Source of the DNA: Ixodes scapularis
Taxonomy: Eukaryota; Arthropoda; Arachnida; Ixodida; Ixodidae
Direction of reading: 5' to 3'
NCBI RefSeq assembly: GCF_016920785.2
Contig: NW_024609835.1
Span: forward strand, 27,229,297 to 27,293,296
Length of the DNA stretch: 64,000 nt
In this document: positions 45,880 through 56,721 of the stretch, in pieces
Position numbering within the stretch: the stretch's first letter is position 1
How the letters are laid out: each line of letters begins with the position of its first letter
Notes under the pieces: model-generated
The model's database searches: none
The model's input: only the letters and a program-made list of their open reading frames with translations
What the model was told of the DNA's origin: nothing
Program-made: the position numbers and the translations under genes

Positions 45880-46876
45880 AGGGGCCCTGCAATGATATTT
45901 AAGCGTCCACCTTTTTTGCGGTTTCCACGTCTCTTGGGGTTCGGGACAGCCAGAAGGCACGGAAAGAGTAACTAATTATCAGTGCGTCATATTTTAACCG
46001 TACGACGCGGAAACCTCCTCCACCGACGAGGGCGACCCGTGGTACTGAAAGCGCGCAAAATGTGACGTCTTTGGTCCTGGGCTTACTACTGGTCAGAGCC
46101 GCTCAAAGCTTCTTTTTAGTCGAAATACAAAATATAAGTAAAGCGAACCGTTTCAATTATGTATAAAAGTAGTTTTTGTTCAGTATTTTAGATCAAAAAA
46201 GAAACGAACGCAGTTTAGAAAGTACGGAAACAAGAAATGACCCACCGATATACCCGCCACCAAGCGGTGGAAAAAGCGGCGCATACTAGAAAGGAATAGT
46301 GGGATCAGGCGCCGACACGGAAAGGTCCCGGATGTACGCGGCGGCGCTGCAGTCATATACCGGCTTGAGGATCCGACCGGTTCCGAGCGTTCCCAAGGCT
46401 CTCGGCACGGGCTTGGCTGGCGATTTAGCCTTTTGGCAGTATGGCAGCGCGAAGTGGCTCCCGTTCTGAACTGATCTTTACCCCGTGTTTGCTGTCGTTT
46501 GTGGCCAATGAAGTGTCATGCCGAATTAGTATTTAATCGCGCAGCAAATGCAATGAGAGCCGCTCTGGCTGCCCGCTGCATACAGCCTATCCAGAACACG
46601 CTTCAATGGCGCCCTCTCGCGCTGTCGACTCGGAGTGCGGCAACCGTGAGAGCTCAATGAGCTCACTACTTCTCCTCTAGTTCACGGCCACTCTCAAGCA
46701 AACAAGGACGTCATGAGGAAGGTTGTTTTTTGCTTGTTTTTGTAATTTTAGTTTGCCTATAACTTTTAAAATAAAGGCAATTTCAAGAAAAGAAAAGTTT
46801 CACTAAGCTACTACGTTCAGTGCGCTCAGGCTCAGTGCAAATTAAAAATTAGTAAAAAAGTCATTGCAGGGCCCCT
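45880..46876. mobile_element. 997-bp TTAA-flanked (piggyBac-like) element
   Basis: TTAA at 45876-45879 and 46877-46880. Ends AGGGGCCCTGCAATGA, exactly inverted at the right. No transposase. Confidence 0.83.
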
Positions 46877-46880
46877 TTAA

Positions 46881-48012
46881 GTGAAAGCACAGCCAACGCT
46901 ACGAGCCAATGAGATCAAACAAACAGCGCCAAAGCGCGACATCATGTAATTCATCATATTCCTGTACATACTCGTTCACTGGCCTAACCAATCAAGTGCA
47001 GTGAACGTCTTGTTGTACTTTTGTTTTGTGTGTTCATGGTTGTAGTGTCCGAGCCTTCGACCGTGCTCTCACCCAACGTGAAACAAACTATACGGTGACT
47101 AGAGATGCTGTGAAATGCATATTGCACCATACTCCTTTCCTCCTACTTCTCTAAATATTAATGTCACCTAATAATACAATTTTTATATTGTTATCTGTTT
47201 AAGCCTATCTCGGCACAGGTGTGGCATAATTCTTAGCAAAGATGGCGTTTTGGCATAAGATGTAGCAGACTATAATTCATGATGCATTTTGACACAAATG
47301 ATGCAGCACTTCAATCACAGTTTAATGTTTACAATTGTTCGATTCAGCGTCTCGTGTCATGCCTGTCATGTGACTAATGGTTGATCTGTATGTGCCAGTC
47401 AGTCTGCTTCTTCATCGCTGTTGCTCCTACAGAATAAATATAAAAACCAAGTTTTCATTATTGTTCTGGCTCTTTGAGGGCTTCAATAAGGTTTCGGCTC
47501 ACCAGAGTAGAACTGCCTGAAACCAGTTTTTCGAGAAACAATCTTCACTACGTCAATATCTGCAGACTACCGGTACCTTAGATGCAAGTATGAATGCTAC
47601 AATTTTACTTCCAACTTTGCTTCGATATATTCATATCATGACCATATACGTCTTTACTATGAACAAATTTAAGCCTATTGGCAAACCTAGTCGGTCATAT
47701 TTTGCTCACAGAACCTTCCATGTCACCTCCAATTCGAAGCGGACACAGTAAAATTATCACGTAATTAGCTTCGCTGACCACCGATGTACCTCAATCCCAA
47801 CCGTTTCGGAAGAAGGCTCACTGCACATTCGTCACTCAGCAGCATGCACCAAATGGAATGGAAGGTAGATGCACCGTCACACCTGGTCTCAAACTTCTTG
47901 AGTGACTCACAAGGTAGTCCTAGCATGCGCCAAGAAGTCCCTCAAACTGTTTTCGTGGATGCGCTTGTGTTCAGGAAGCTGCCGAAGCGTTGCAGAAGTG
48001 AATCTCCCTCAC
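46881..48012. other. R1-S1 intron, right part
   Basis: No exon or element ends recognised. Confidence 0.4.
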
Positions 48013-48098
48013 CTTGCTCGGATTGCATTGCCGCAGAGAATCGCAGGCCTCGGACGCCTCCGGGACGGATCTTGCGGTAGTAGAGTGCCTTGACGCTC
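48013..48098 (-). CDS. Exon R1: short YYRK block
   Basis: The exon has 86 nt (1 + 28 codons + 1). It starts RSVKALYYRKIRPGG and ends after a Gln codon plus one G at a GTGAGG donor. The other R exons have 51-52 codons, so R1 is about half length. It keeps the conserved core but lacks the Pro/Thr/Glu-rich tail. The one-base exit matches the two-base entry of S1 and makes an Ala codon. The frame stays open for some distance past the donor, so a longer alternative ending is possible. Confidence 0.72.
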
Positions 48099-48201
48099 CT
48101 AAAAGCAGACAGACAGGACCGCAACAAAAGTTTTACTTCCATTTCCGAGCAAAACCCCGAAACAGGCTTTTTACGGAACCGACCCGCAGCTCGGAACTCA
48201 C

Positions 48202-48368
48202 TTGTACGACGGCAGCCGCCTCTGAATGTCTTCCCTCTCCTCAACCGGACACAAGCTGAGCTCCTTCTTGAAGTTGTTCTGGACCACCTCATACACTTCC
48301 TTGGGACACAGGGCAGAGCAGTTGAGCAGCGACAGACGCTGGTCCCTTTCATAGTGCTTTCCAGTCAC
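48202..48368 (-). CDS. Exon H1: charged helical block
   Basis: The exon has 167 nt, 55 codons plus two bases, the same length as all other H copies. It begins VTGKHYERDQRLSLLN and ends with EEREDIQRRLPSY plus a split Lys codon. It is rich in Glu, Arg and Leu, consistent with amphipathic helices. The acceptor is TTCCTAG and the donor AA|GTGAG. H1 is the most diverged H copy, as F1 is among the F copies, suggesting that module 1 is the oldest split. It lies only about 400 nt downstream of F1, the shortest F-H intron here. No function is recognised. In FLYWCH proteins of the MULE-transposase type a comparable charged region follows the finger, which is why I read F, H and R as one ancestral unit. 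Confidence 0.82.
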
Positions 48369-48764
48369 CTAGGAAAACAACAGAGTTCGGCATCCCTTTA
48401 CCTAAATTCACGTCTCCACGTCTAGCGATATGCAAAGCACACTGGCAAAGATGCCTACAACTTGACAAGGCTTACTGCAGTGCAAATACCATACAAGTAT
48501 GACTCAGTTTTCTCGGTGTTCACCTAGAAATGCTGAAAAGTGACTGCCAAATTATTCTGTCTAAATTGCATTGAAATGGTGAGCGTCGGAAGCCTTACAC
48601 AACATTTTAAAAACTTGCATTTCCGACTTTATTTAAGGAGCGCGCAATGTGCTGTGCTGGTCCGACAAAAAAAGACTATAGTTTTTTGTGCTGAGACCAA
48701 AGGGACCACTACTTTAATGAAAAGCATGAATGTCTGAGTCAATAATGCGCAGACTCCCCCTCAC

Positions 48765-49056
48765 CTGCGATGAGGTCAGGGGCTTGCAGAGATGCAGTGC
48801 ATTGCGCATGTCGTACACCTCCCCGCTGCCGAGCACCTTCATCCTGGGCAGCTCCGTGCTGCGCAGGTGTCGCTTCTCCTTTTTTTTACGGCAGGCCAAG
48901 CACACGTAGTACTTGATCACGGACGCATTGGGACGCGTGTAGCTGCCGCTGAAGGAGTACTCCCTCGCCTGGGAGTCACGCTCTCTCACGACCAGGAGCG
49001 GGTTGCCCCTGCGCGTCTGCCTCCACGAGTAGTTCTCCACCAGCACCACCCCCGCA
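48765..49056 (-). CDS. Exon F1: FLYWCH-like zinc-finger domain
   Basis: This exon is 292 nt (1 + 97 codons), two codons longer than the other four F exons. It shows the family pattern: an aromatic run then WRQT, GNPLLVV, a tyrosine-rich strand, KYYVC-LA-C, a basic KKKEKR stretch, a V-aspartate strand and a final HLC. The Cx2C...HxC arrangement could bind zinc. This matches the order of FLYWCH domains (F, L, Y, W/Y, C, H), with Cys as the last ligand instead of His; the family match is inference from motif order. It is the most diverged F copy. The donor follows Gln, and the next codon in H1 is Val. Confidence 0.83.
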
Positions 49057-49526
49057 CTGCGCAGCGAGGGAAGAGACATGGTGCAACGACCGGGTCAAAG
49101 CGAACGTGGCACTCCCAGTACCGCGGCGCATCTGAAAGACACACTATAACGGGAAAATAATTGTTTTCCAAGAACATGTATTTTTTTTTTTTTAATTTCC
49201 CACGAAAAATCATTGCCGACTTGGAAGGCAAAACTCGGTGTCGCGCGCTATGGCCGGCTGGTCGTTTGCACGTTTAAAAACAGTAATAATTAAAGTAGGT
49301 AGAGACTTTTAATTTTGTGTGCCGTGAAAGAAGTGCATGTAATTTTTCGTTAGCAATATTTATGCCGCTAAACATAATCTAGGTGCAGGATGTTGAGGTC
49401 GCAGCTCGATAAGTCAAAATTAACTGTTGGGCTAGTTGGCTATACACTGTTAAAAATCAAAAGCGCAGACACCAAGAAAAAGAAGAGGGGGACAGGACAG
49501 AGCACTTACTCCAACTGAGTGTTTAA

Positions 49527-49840
49527 TGCGTTCCCCGAGAAAGACATAAAAGAAGAATTAGGCATGTGAAGATAGAAAGAGGAGGAAGATTAATGTTACA
49601 GATTATAGATGCATTAAAGAAATTAAAATTTAATGTGTCTTCACCCCTTCACACTAGCAAAAAAAAGAAAGAGTGAGATTTTTTTTTGATTGAGCTCATT
49701 TTTTTGGCTAGTGTAAAGAGGTGAAGTCACATTTGATTTGAATTTTTTAATGCATCTATAATCTATTACATTAATTTTTCTCCTCTTTCCACCTTCACAT
49801 GGCGTTTTTTTTTTCTTTTATGTCTTCCTCAAGGTATGCA
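49527..49840. mobile_element. Foldback element in the TTAA stack
   Basis: Left side TGCGTTCCCCGAGAAAGACA and right side its inverse, TGTCTTCCTCAAGGTATGCA. The long arms continue through ATGTGAAG and TAATCTAT. TTAA at 49523-49526 and TTGA, a likely decayed TTAA, at 49841-49844. Confidence 0.6.
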
Positions 49841-49844
49841 TTGA

Positions 49845-52373
49845 AGGGTAACTGCAAAGAAAAAAGATTTTTTTTTTAAACAGCCTAATTTGGACGAGCA
49901 TGTCAAAAAAAAAAAATTTCCACGGAAAACATTTTTTTTACTATATTTATTGTGCAAGACTGATTTTAGTTTGCGGCTATTTTTTCCGTTTTAAATCGCG
50001 CGCCACAAAGCTGGTGTTCCATGACGTTTAGCAACCATTGGCTGCTATACTTCTCATTGGCCAAGAGTTTGACTGATAGCTTAGATCTTGGTTGTTAAAC
50101 CTTTCTTATATGTTGTAATTTCCTGTTGAGCGGCATATTTTTACGTCGAAAGAATAACCCATGTGATGAGTTATTATTGTTTACAAAAGATTTACAAGAA
50201 GGGCACTTCCGTTTGGATTCATAGCATAACAAACAAAAGCTTCGCCATTCCTTCATGGCCACCGAAATCTCTGCTCCCGCCTGTCTCGCCTACCTCGACT
50301 AGTCGTTTCGCCGAAGTTATCAGTGTTTCGTGTTGACCCAGGTGCTTGAGTGAGACTTCCTGAAGTGAAATAGTGTGTGCTTAGCAGCTGTCGCAGGTGT
50401 TAGTGATAGGAAGCGACGCGGGGTTTTGGCTTTCATAGCACGGTTTGTTACTTTCGCTTTCCTCCTTGCTTTCTTAGCGTGCTTTTCTTTTTATTTGCTT
50501 GCGCGTGCAAATGTTTATTTTTTTGAAAATGTCAGCTCCTGTAAAGCGGCGCCGTTGCTCTGTGAACTGCTGCAGATGAGTGATCGCGAGAGCGAGCTTT
50601 CCAGCAGCCATGTCGCCTCGAAAGGAATGCTATTTGGCTGGAGGCAATCAGGCGTTCGCGTAGCGACAAACGTGTCCAGGTATGTTCTCGTCATTTCACT
50701 TTGGAAGCCTTCGAGATTCACACCAGGTGCACCGAAGGTCCGCAATTGAGACACAGCTGTTACGTAAAAAAACCTGGCACAGCCAGGTTATTACGCAACA
50801 GCTGTCCGCAGAAGCCTTCGGACGTCCGAATTCTGCTGTTAGCCGACAGACTTTTTTTCTCGGCTTCCGAACCATCTTACATAAAGTTGTTTAAACTAAT
50901 GTGCACTGTTACCGTAAATCTAGGCTGGTGATTGCGGCTTTGTAGATTATCTTATTCGTTTTGCTGGAGACGCAAACAACGGGCATAACAAAATCTGTTG
51001 CATATTCCGCATACCTTGCAAAAGCACTTCCCCAGTCGCCTTGCGAAAAGTGCGAAACAAGGAGTTCGCACCGTCCCGACTTCCCAGTCTTTTACCTGCT
51101 TTAGAGGAGTTTGTACCTGCTAGTAGGCATGCCTACTAAAACTGCAACTTGAAACTAGGGGCCGAGCCAGAGAGCAAAGAGACAAAGTTGAGAAAGCTTG
51201 CTCGCCTTCCCCAATTTCTGAACTCTCAAGTGATTGTAACGCAATAAATGCACCAACGCCTCTTCCCAAAATAAAAAAAAAAGCACTATGTTCACTACGT
51301 AAAAAATGGTCTCAGTTCATGCATCTGTGGGCAGGTAGGAAATCTTGCCCAAATTTATTCATACCGCATGATGAGCGCAACAAACTCGCACGAGATTCCT
51401 AGGAAATATCGGTGGTGACTTATGTTTCCCTGAAATTCAGTATAACCGGTCGTTTGCAGGACCAAATCATCTACTCGAGCGGTGTGCGTCATTGTGCGAA
51501 CGTAGTCCAACAACACAAAGCATAAAAACGGCAGATCTAGGACAACAATTCAGAGTCCATTGTTCAATTAAAACGACGTAATTTTGTTGAAAACGCCCGC
51601 AGCTTTTTACTCATGGTATGCGTCGGGGAATCTTCCACATTTTGAGACGGAATGAAGGAAGATTTACTTTTAAAAACACTCGCTGCGTCCTGCCAGACAA
51701 GCTTGACTGAATCAGCTGACGACGACTGGACTGAACCCATTGAACCTCAACCACACGACAATCAATTTGAGCTCCATGTTAGTGTGGGTGTCTACTTCCA
51801 AGCACCGCACCACACACACCATGAACGTTTCAGTTCTTTGTCTGATTGCCGTGTTGCACCAAACAGAACAAGACCGCCGAAGTCAACGCAGCGCTGTCGT
51901 GAACGTTGGCTTGTGGTTGCGCACTGGTGGACCCTGTGACTCCCTTCGCTTTCAAAGCACACACAATAATTACGAATGATACTTTCAGTCTTCCAGGAAC
52001 ATCACAGGGGCACTTCTCCAGTCACGTCTTCGCTACATGTGCTCGCAAACCGCAGAGCTTCTCGACTCCTGTCAAACCAAAACAATACCGGCGCCATGTT
52101 TAACGTGCGTTGTTGCCAGATCTTACCGGAAGTCAAGACGCTGCGTCGTTCAACTCTGCAGCCAAGTCAACCCAAGAGTGAAGGGCGGGGCGTACTTCTC
52201 CGTGTGGGTCGAAAGAGCGGGAGTTTCAAATGTGGAGAGGTTTTGGCTCTGACTAAATTACGTCCTGTAACGTAAACATTGCTAAAAAAAAAGTTTTGCG
52301 GAACATTTGTTTTGTGACATGCTTGTCCCAATAAGGCTGTTTAAAAAAACACTTTTTTCTTTGAAGTTACCCT
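49845..52373. mobile_element. 2.5-kb TTAA-flanked (piggyBac-like) element
   Basis: Ends AGGGTAACTGCAAAGAAAAA and, inverted, AGGGTAACTTCAAAGAAAAA. Right TTAA at 52374-52377, left decayed to TTGA. The interior has frames of up to 124 codons (50375-50749) with no recognised transposase motif. A short ATGTCAGCTCCTGTAAAGCG start-like segment lies near 50528. Confidence 0.7.
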
Positions 52374-52377
52374 TTAA

Positions 52378-52822
52378 AGGGATACTGAACCAAGGAATTT
52401 AGTGTCCATAATAAGTGGCGCACATTCTTTCCACGAGCCAGCAGCCGCCGGAGTGCGCGAGCACACGCAACAAAAATGACGTCAAAGACCTCCATTCCCG
52501 GTTAAGAGGACAGTGAAATGTATGGGCTTCGGGCCAAAGGAGAATAAAGACAAGTTTTTTTATCTACACAGTGGTGTCTGGCACTAAAGGTAAGCGATTA
52601 ATTGGTCTAACAAGCATGTAGCTTTCACTTGTAGAGATGAAAAGCCTGTCTTCATTCTCCTTTGGCCCGAAGCCCATGCATTTTACTGCCCTCTGAAGCG
52701 CGAATGAAGGCCTTTGACGTCATTTTCGTTATGTGTGCTCACGCACACCGGCGGCTGCGGGCTCGTGGAAAGAATGTGCGCCACTTATTATGGACACTAA
52801 ATTCTTTGGTTCAGTATCCCAT
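52378..52822. mobile_element. 445-bp TTAA-flanked element with arms of about 180 bp
   Basis: Ends GGGATACTGAACCAAGGAAT and, inverted, GGGATACTGAACCAAAGAAT. Shares TTAA 52374-52377 with the neighbour; right TTAA at 52823-52826. The arms include GTGGCGCACATTCTTTCCAC. Confidence 0.82.
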
Positions 52823-52897
52823 TAAACACTCAGTTCATGTAAGCACTCTGTCCTGTCCCCTGTTCTTTTCCTTGGTGTTTGCACTTTTGATTTTTAA

Positions 52898-53517
52898 GAG
52901 CTTGGTAAGCCCTGCCTTGTGATTACAAGGTGCTTACATCTCTCAGTGGCTGGAAAGATGATTGACATGTAAAAGGTTGGTAGTAAATTTGTATCTCTGT
53001 GTCATAATAGTATTTTGATCAATCTTTTTTTTGTTTTGTTTCAGAAGCAACTATTTAAGATAAGAGTCATTCTTGTTTTCAACATTGCTTCTCCCGCTTT
53101 GGTTTGAGACATTAACAAACATGGATGCCGGCGTCTGCGGAATACTGAACGAGCTTGGCTCATTGAGCTTGTCAATTTTTATGAGTGCAGGCTGTTTTGA
53201 GTTCACAGAGGTGTTTACTTGAAGATCTCATCAGCAGACATACTTCGCAAGCAAACAACTGTCCGTAGCTCAGAATTCAGACGTTACGGCTGCAATGTCC
53301 GGAAAGCATCTCCGACCGGTGCGTTTGACACGTCTTTATTCCGCCCCCTTGGTTTCTGCCTGGCGAGATCGTCCCACCAGGCGGAAAAACTGCGGAGTGC
53401 CACGACCTTGGCAGCATCGCGGCAGTGGAGAGGGGTATGAATGCAGACGTGTTCTACCGCAGTTTGCTTTGTAGTCGACGAGACTACATAAACCGTGGCA
53501 GCCACGAACTGACTTAC
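52898..53517. other. Exon 1-F1 intron, right part
   Basis: No element ends recognised. The minus-strand frames here extend exon 1 past its donor and are not called. Confidence 0.4.
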
Positions 53518-53642
53518 TCGGGTGCGACTGCGGACGGCTTGCTGCCCAGCCGGTAGGTCCTGGCCTTGCTTCCACGGGTGCAGGTTGCCGGCCCACCTTC
53601 GCCCGCCTCCGTGCATCCAGCCGGGTCGGGTCGGTGCGACAT
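53518..53642 (-). CDS. Exon 1, N-terminal coding part of the cassette gene
   Basis: The exon is preceded by a good acceptor (CCTTTCAG, exon edge 53660) and followed by GTAAGT at 53517. I start coding at the ATG at 53642, which gives about 41 residues (MSHRPDPAGC...) rich in Gly, Pro and Ala with two Cys. The donor leaves two bases, GA, which combine with the first base of F1 to make Asp. The phase therefore matches F exactly as an S exon would. The six codons upstream of the ATG in the same exon are also open, and the frame runs back to another ATG at 53708 across the acceptor, so an upstream coding exon or an unspliced start is possible. No recognised domain. Confidence 0.6.
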
Positions 53643-53660
53643 CTTACGGAAGCCACCGGG

Positions 53661-54765
53661 CTGAAAGGCCACGTGCAAAAAGGTCACTCGTTTCATCGTC
53701 GAGAGCACCGACAGATGAAATGACCATCACCTAACTGGAAAAAGAAGAATAAACACCATCCACCTTGGCGTCCTTTTGTATTGCAATACACCGTTGAGGC
53801 TAACGTAGATTCCGCAGTGCTCCGAAGCGGTCAAAGCTTCGCGTGCGAGTGACGGCTTCGTTTGGCACTTCCTTTGTATAAAAGCATGAGCAAATGAGAC
53901 GCAAGACGAAGCCACGTGCTTTCGCAGCAGCAGTTAAAAAAAAAATGAAGTGAGTTCATAATAAGCGAATGGGTGAAAGCCAGATTTCTATTTGCCTATG
54001 ACCTGTTGTGTGCCACCGCCGCACAAGGACCTACTGGTTGTTCTGGGCCATTATGCAAATAAAGTATTATTATCATTATGCTATTATATTTGCAATCTTA
54101 ATAACAACTAATTCAAGCTACATAAAATAAAATCAACCCACACACGAGGGCAGCATCGTGCAAAACTGCCTCGATTTTGCACCGAAGCCCTTCATCAGCT
54201 TACGCATGCATTACCTAATAAATGTCTACTAAATAAGCACTAGAAGGCTGTCGTGACAAACAGGTGCATACTGCAGCTTTACCAGTTTGCGATCACATCA
54301 AAAACATTTCCGAAGGTACACGAGGGTACTTGCGAGGGGGGGGGCAGCCAGCTCTTACTCGAGAGGTGTGAAATGAGTGTCGATGCCATCTAAATGAGGA
54401 CAGACCGTAAAATATTTGTGTTCACTTTTTTTTTCATATCTATCAAATGTTGTACGCAGAATTTGACAAAAAAAAAACGCAGCAACGATCGAGTTTAATA
54501 TCCTTCTTTCTGGCACAGGACACCACGATTTTTTCAAAACGTTGCCTCATTACTGGATTTTCTTCCTTGCCTTTCCTGTCTTGAAATGACAGGACTAAAG
54601 TCGCTGGATCCTGGGGAGAGTAGCGTCCTTGCCCTCCCTGCCTGCTAGCCAAACAGATACTCACAAAAATACAAACAATCAAACTTCACAAAGGTGACGG
54701 GCCAATCGGTTGCTATCTGTACGTAGCCGCTGGATTCCAGTGCCCGCTCTGCTAGGAACCAGAGG
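53661..54765. other. Upstream flank of exon 1
   Basis: The first 5' exon or promoter should lie here or further right, but I cannot place a transcription start. At about 54000-54085 a LINE-like 3' tail is seen: GCAAATAAAGTATTATTATC near the end. Confidence 0.4.
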
Positions 54766-54769
54766 AGTG

Positions 54770-55345
54770 TTTCAGGGGTGAAGGTCCCGAGGGTCTAGCC
54801 TTGTCCGTTTGGCGTCCGTGCTCACATCGATCTTGCTCGTGCTCGTGAGTTCACGTGCTCGTGTAAAACAAAAAAAAAAAAATGATGAAAAAAAAAAAAA
54901 TGTTTGCGCAGTCGACAGGATTTGAACCTGTGCGGGGAGACCCCAATGGATTTCTAGTCCATTGCCTTAACCACCCAGCCACGACTGCGGGACGAGTAGG
55001 GGGCTCTGAGATGTCGTAGTAACTCAAGAGCTGGGGATGTCATGGATGAAACGTTGCATGTAGCCGCTCAACGTCTACACAGGAGAGGGCACTGCAATCA
55101 AGTGCATATATAATCGCGGTAAACTTTGCATGCATTGGCTCAACATTTATAGACGAGAGGGCGCTGCGGTCAAATGCTCAAATGCGTATATAACCACGCT
55201 CTATACCACACATTTTCTTTCAGACATGGATGAAAACAAACGAAAGACTCGGCATGCTGCGGTTCAGCGACAAGCACCACCAGAGCTTCGCCCCAATCAA
55301 CATCATACACCACGTGGAGATGCGGTCATTTTTTATCAAGGCTGT
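54770..55345 (-). repeat. tRNA-Ser-bearing dispersed repeat, copy C
   Basis: Same arrangement as copies A and B, ending with the CACCACCAGAGCTTCGCCCC segment and CACGTGGAGATGCGGTCATT. Confidence 0.7.
54907..54988 (-). pseudogene. tRNA-Ser(AGA)-like sequence, copy C
   Basis: 82 nt with perfect acceptor (GCAGTCG/CGACTGC) and anticodon stems and loop CTAGAAA. The B box is changed to GGTTCAAATCC and the D-arm A14-region to GGCTGGGTGG, so activity is doubtful. It is the best-preserved of the three copies by stem pairing. Confidence 0.65.
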
Positions 55346-55522
55346 GTCTACGGTGCCATCCGACGGCACTCCAATTGCGCCTATAAGTGCCGTCCAGTCG
55401 GATGGCGCGTGTATCACTGGGCGTTGCACTGGGGAGCTCGTTAACATACATACACCCCCCCCCCGCCTGCGGTCACGCCGCTTCGCAGCGACAGTATGCA
55501 GCTGCTAATTACAAAACTATTG

Positions 55523-55581
55523 ACCCATTAGGCCCCACCGTACACGCCGCAAAGCGGCGTGTACGACGGGGCCTAATGGGT
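55523..55581. repeat. Hairpin
   Basis: Arms ACCCATTAGGCCCC-CGTACACGCCGC and the inverse, with a 3-4-base loop (AAAG). Near-perfect. Confidence 0.75.
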
Positions 55582-55779
55582 TGGTTTGCCAGCCGGCAAA
55601 CCAAGCCGCGCTATACCACATGCACCTCCGGAAACGAAGTCCCATACCATTTCGTTCAGATATATTTCGGCGACACCATTCATTGTTTTCCTGTGTTAAT
55701 CGTAAAAAAATTAATGTAAATATCACCAAATGCGTCGGCAAAATAAAATGTTTGAGAAAACAAAAACAAAAAAGTAAGC

Positions 55780-55852
55780 CTGCGCCGGGAATCGAACCTA
55801 GGATCACTTGCTTATGAGAGACATCTTGCCACAATGCTGCACTCCGCTTCAA
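55780..55852 (-). pseudogene. tRNA-Met(CAT)-like relic
   Basis: On the minus strand a B box GGTTCGATTCC and a CTCATAAGC anticodon-loop-like sequence are at tRNA spacing, but the acceptor stem does not pair well. Probably a SINE head or tRNA pseudogene. Confidence 0.45.
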
Positions 55853-56055
55853 AAAAACTCGTTTTGAGACTTTCGGACGGCACTTGAACGCTCTGCATAA
55901 GTGCCGTCAGACGGTACTCCAGACACTACGTTGTATCAAAGCAAGCGGCTGAGCACAGAGCACAGTCACGGTGCGCAACACACGCAGGTGAAACCTGCAT
56001 TGGCTTAGAGCGTCTTTTCAAAGGCGCGAGCAAAACTGTTTACCTAAAACAAAAC

Positions 56056-56721
56056 ATGGCTGCTCCCGCACGGCTCCGCTTTGTTGTTGCCTTTTTGCTA
56101 TTTTTATGCCTGCGAGCCCTGTTTATCGCTGAAGCTCCGCTGGATAAATGTTCCGGGCACCCGTGGGATCTGGACCGTCGACTCCCCAGCGGGGGGATCT
56201 CCACCAGTACCGCCGCCAACCTAGTGCACTGCTCGGTTGCCATTAGGCCTAAAAGCCTGCCACTGCCGTCCGCCCGCCCGCAAGTCGCCTGGCTGCTACT
56301 CATTGCCGGAGACGTCTCGCTCAACCCTGGACCGCGGAACCCTGGACCACGCCCCATCTGCCCCCGATGCTGTAAGCCTGTTTACGACAATGCGGCCGCA
56401 TTACAATGCGACCGATGTGACGCTTGGCTGCATAGGAAGTGCGAACGCCTCGCATTGTCCACGTATCGGCGCTTGTCAAACTGTGTTGAGCCCTGGTACT
56501 GCGGCATGTGCCAGCTGCCTTCATTTGCCAGCCTCTTCGAGGCATCGTCGACCACCTCCCGTGACATCCCTACTGCCTTCGACCAAGTGCTCACTTCGCA
56601 AGCCGGCCGTGTCAGCACCTCTCGCGGTATGGTTCTCAAATGTTCGCTCTGTGAAGAACAAGCTGCGAGACCTACATACACTCCTGGCAACTTCGCCAGC
56701 CACCGTTGTGGCACTATGTGA
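56056..56721 (+). pseudogene. LINE ORF1 region: signal-like N-terminus, 2A-like motif, PHD finger
   Basis: The frame starts MAAPARLRFVVAFLLFLCLR, a basic then hydrophobic start resembling a signal peptide (residues 1-26). A second hydrophobic run, WLLLIAG, leads to DVSLNPGP at residues 86-93 (56311-56334), the 2A-like ribosome-skipping motif with Ser where Glu is usual. A complete C4HC3 PHD finger follows: Cys102, 105, 118, 121, His126, Cys129, 149, 152. 2A-like motifs and PHD fingers are both known in CR1/L2-type LINEs. The reading frame shifts to the endonuclease frame near 56600, which I take as a mutation. Confidence 0.8.

Larger units (their letters stand above)
49454..52893. mobile_element. 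Outer TTAA-flanked element filled with further TTAA elements
   Basis: TTAA at 49450-49453 and 52894-52897. Ends AAATCAAAAGCGCAGACACC and, inverted, AAATCAAAAGTGCAAACACC. The arms pair through CTGAGTGTTTAATG (to about 49526) and CATTAAACACTCAG (from about 52822). Everything between is later insertions. Confidence 0.75.
4658..53660 (-). other. Multi-exon gene built from repeated F-H-R-S exon cassettes (3' end outside window)
   Basis: Eighteen exons are called: exon 1, then four complete F-H-R-S cassettes and a fifth F. Each has an AG acceptor and a GT donor, nearly all GTGAG or GTAAG. The phases interlock. F enters with one base and leaves on a codon border, H enters on the border and leaves with two bases, R enters with one and leaves with one, and S enters with two and leaves with two. 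Coding lengths sum to 4215 nt (1405 codons), open throughout. The F domain resembles FLYWCH zinc fingers, so a nuclear DNA- or protein-binding role is plausible, but this is inference. No poly(A) signal or new first exon was noticed between cassettes, which favours one long gene over tandem genes. Transcript evidence is lacking, so cassette skipping or separate transcripts remain possible. Confidence 0.75.
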
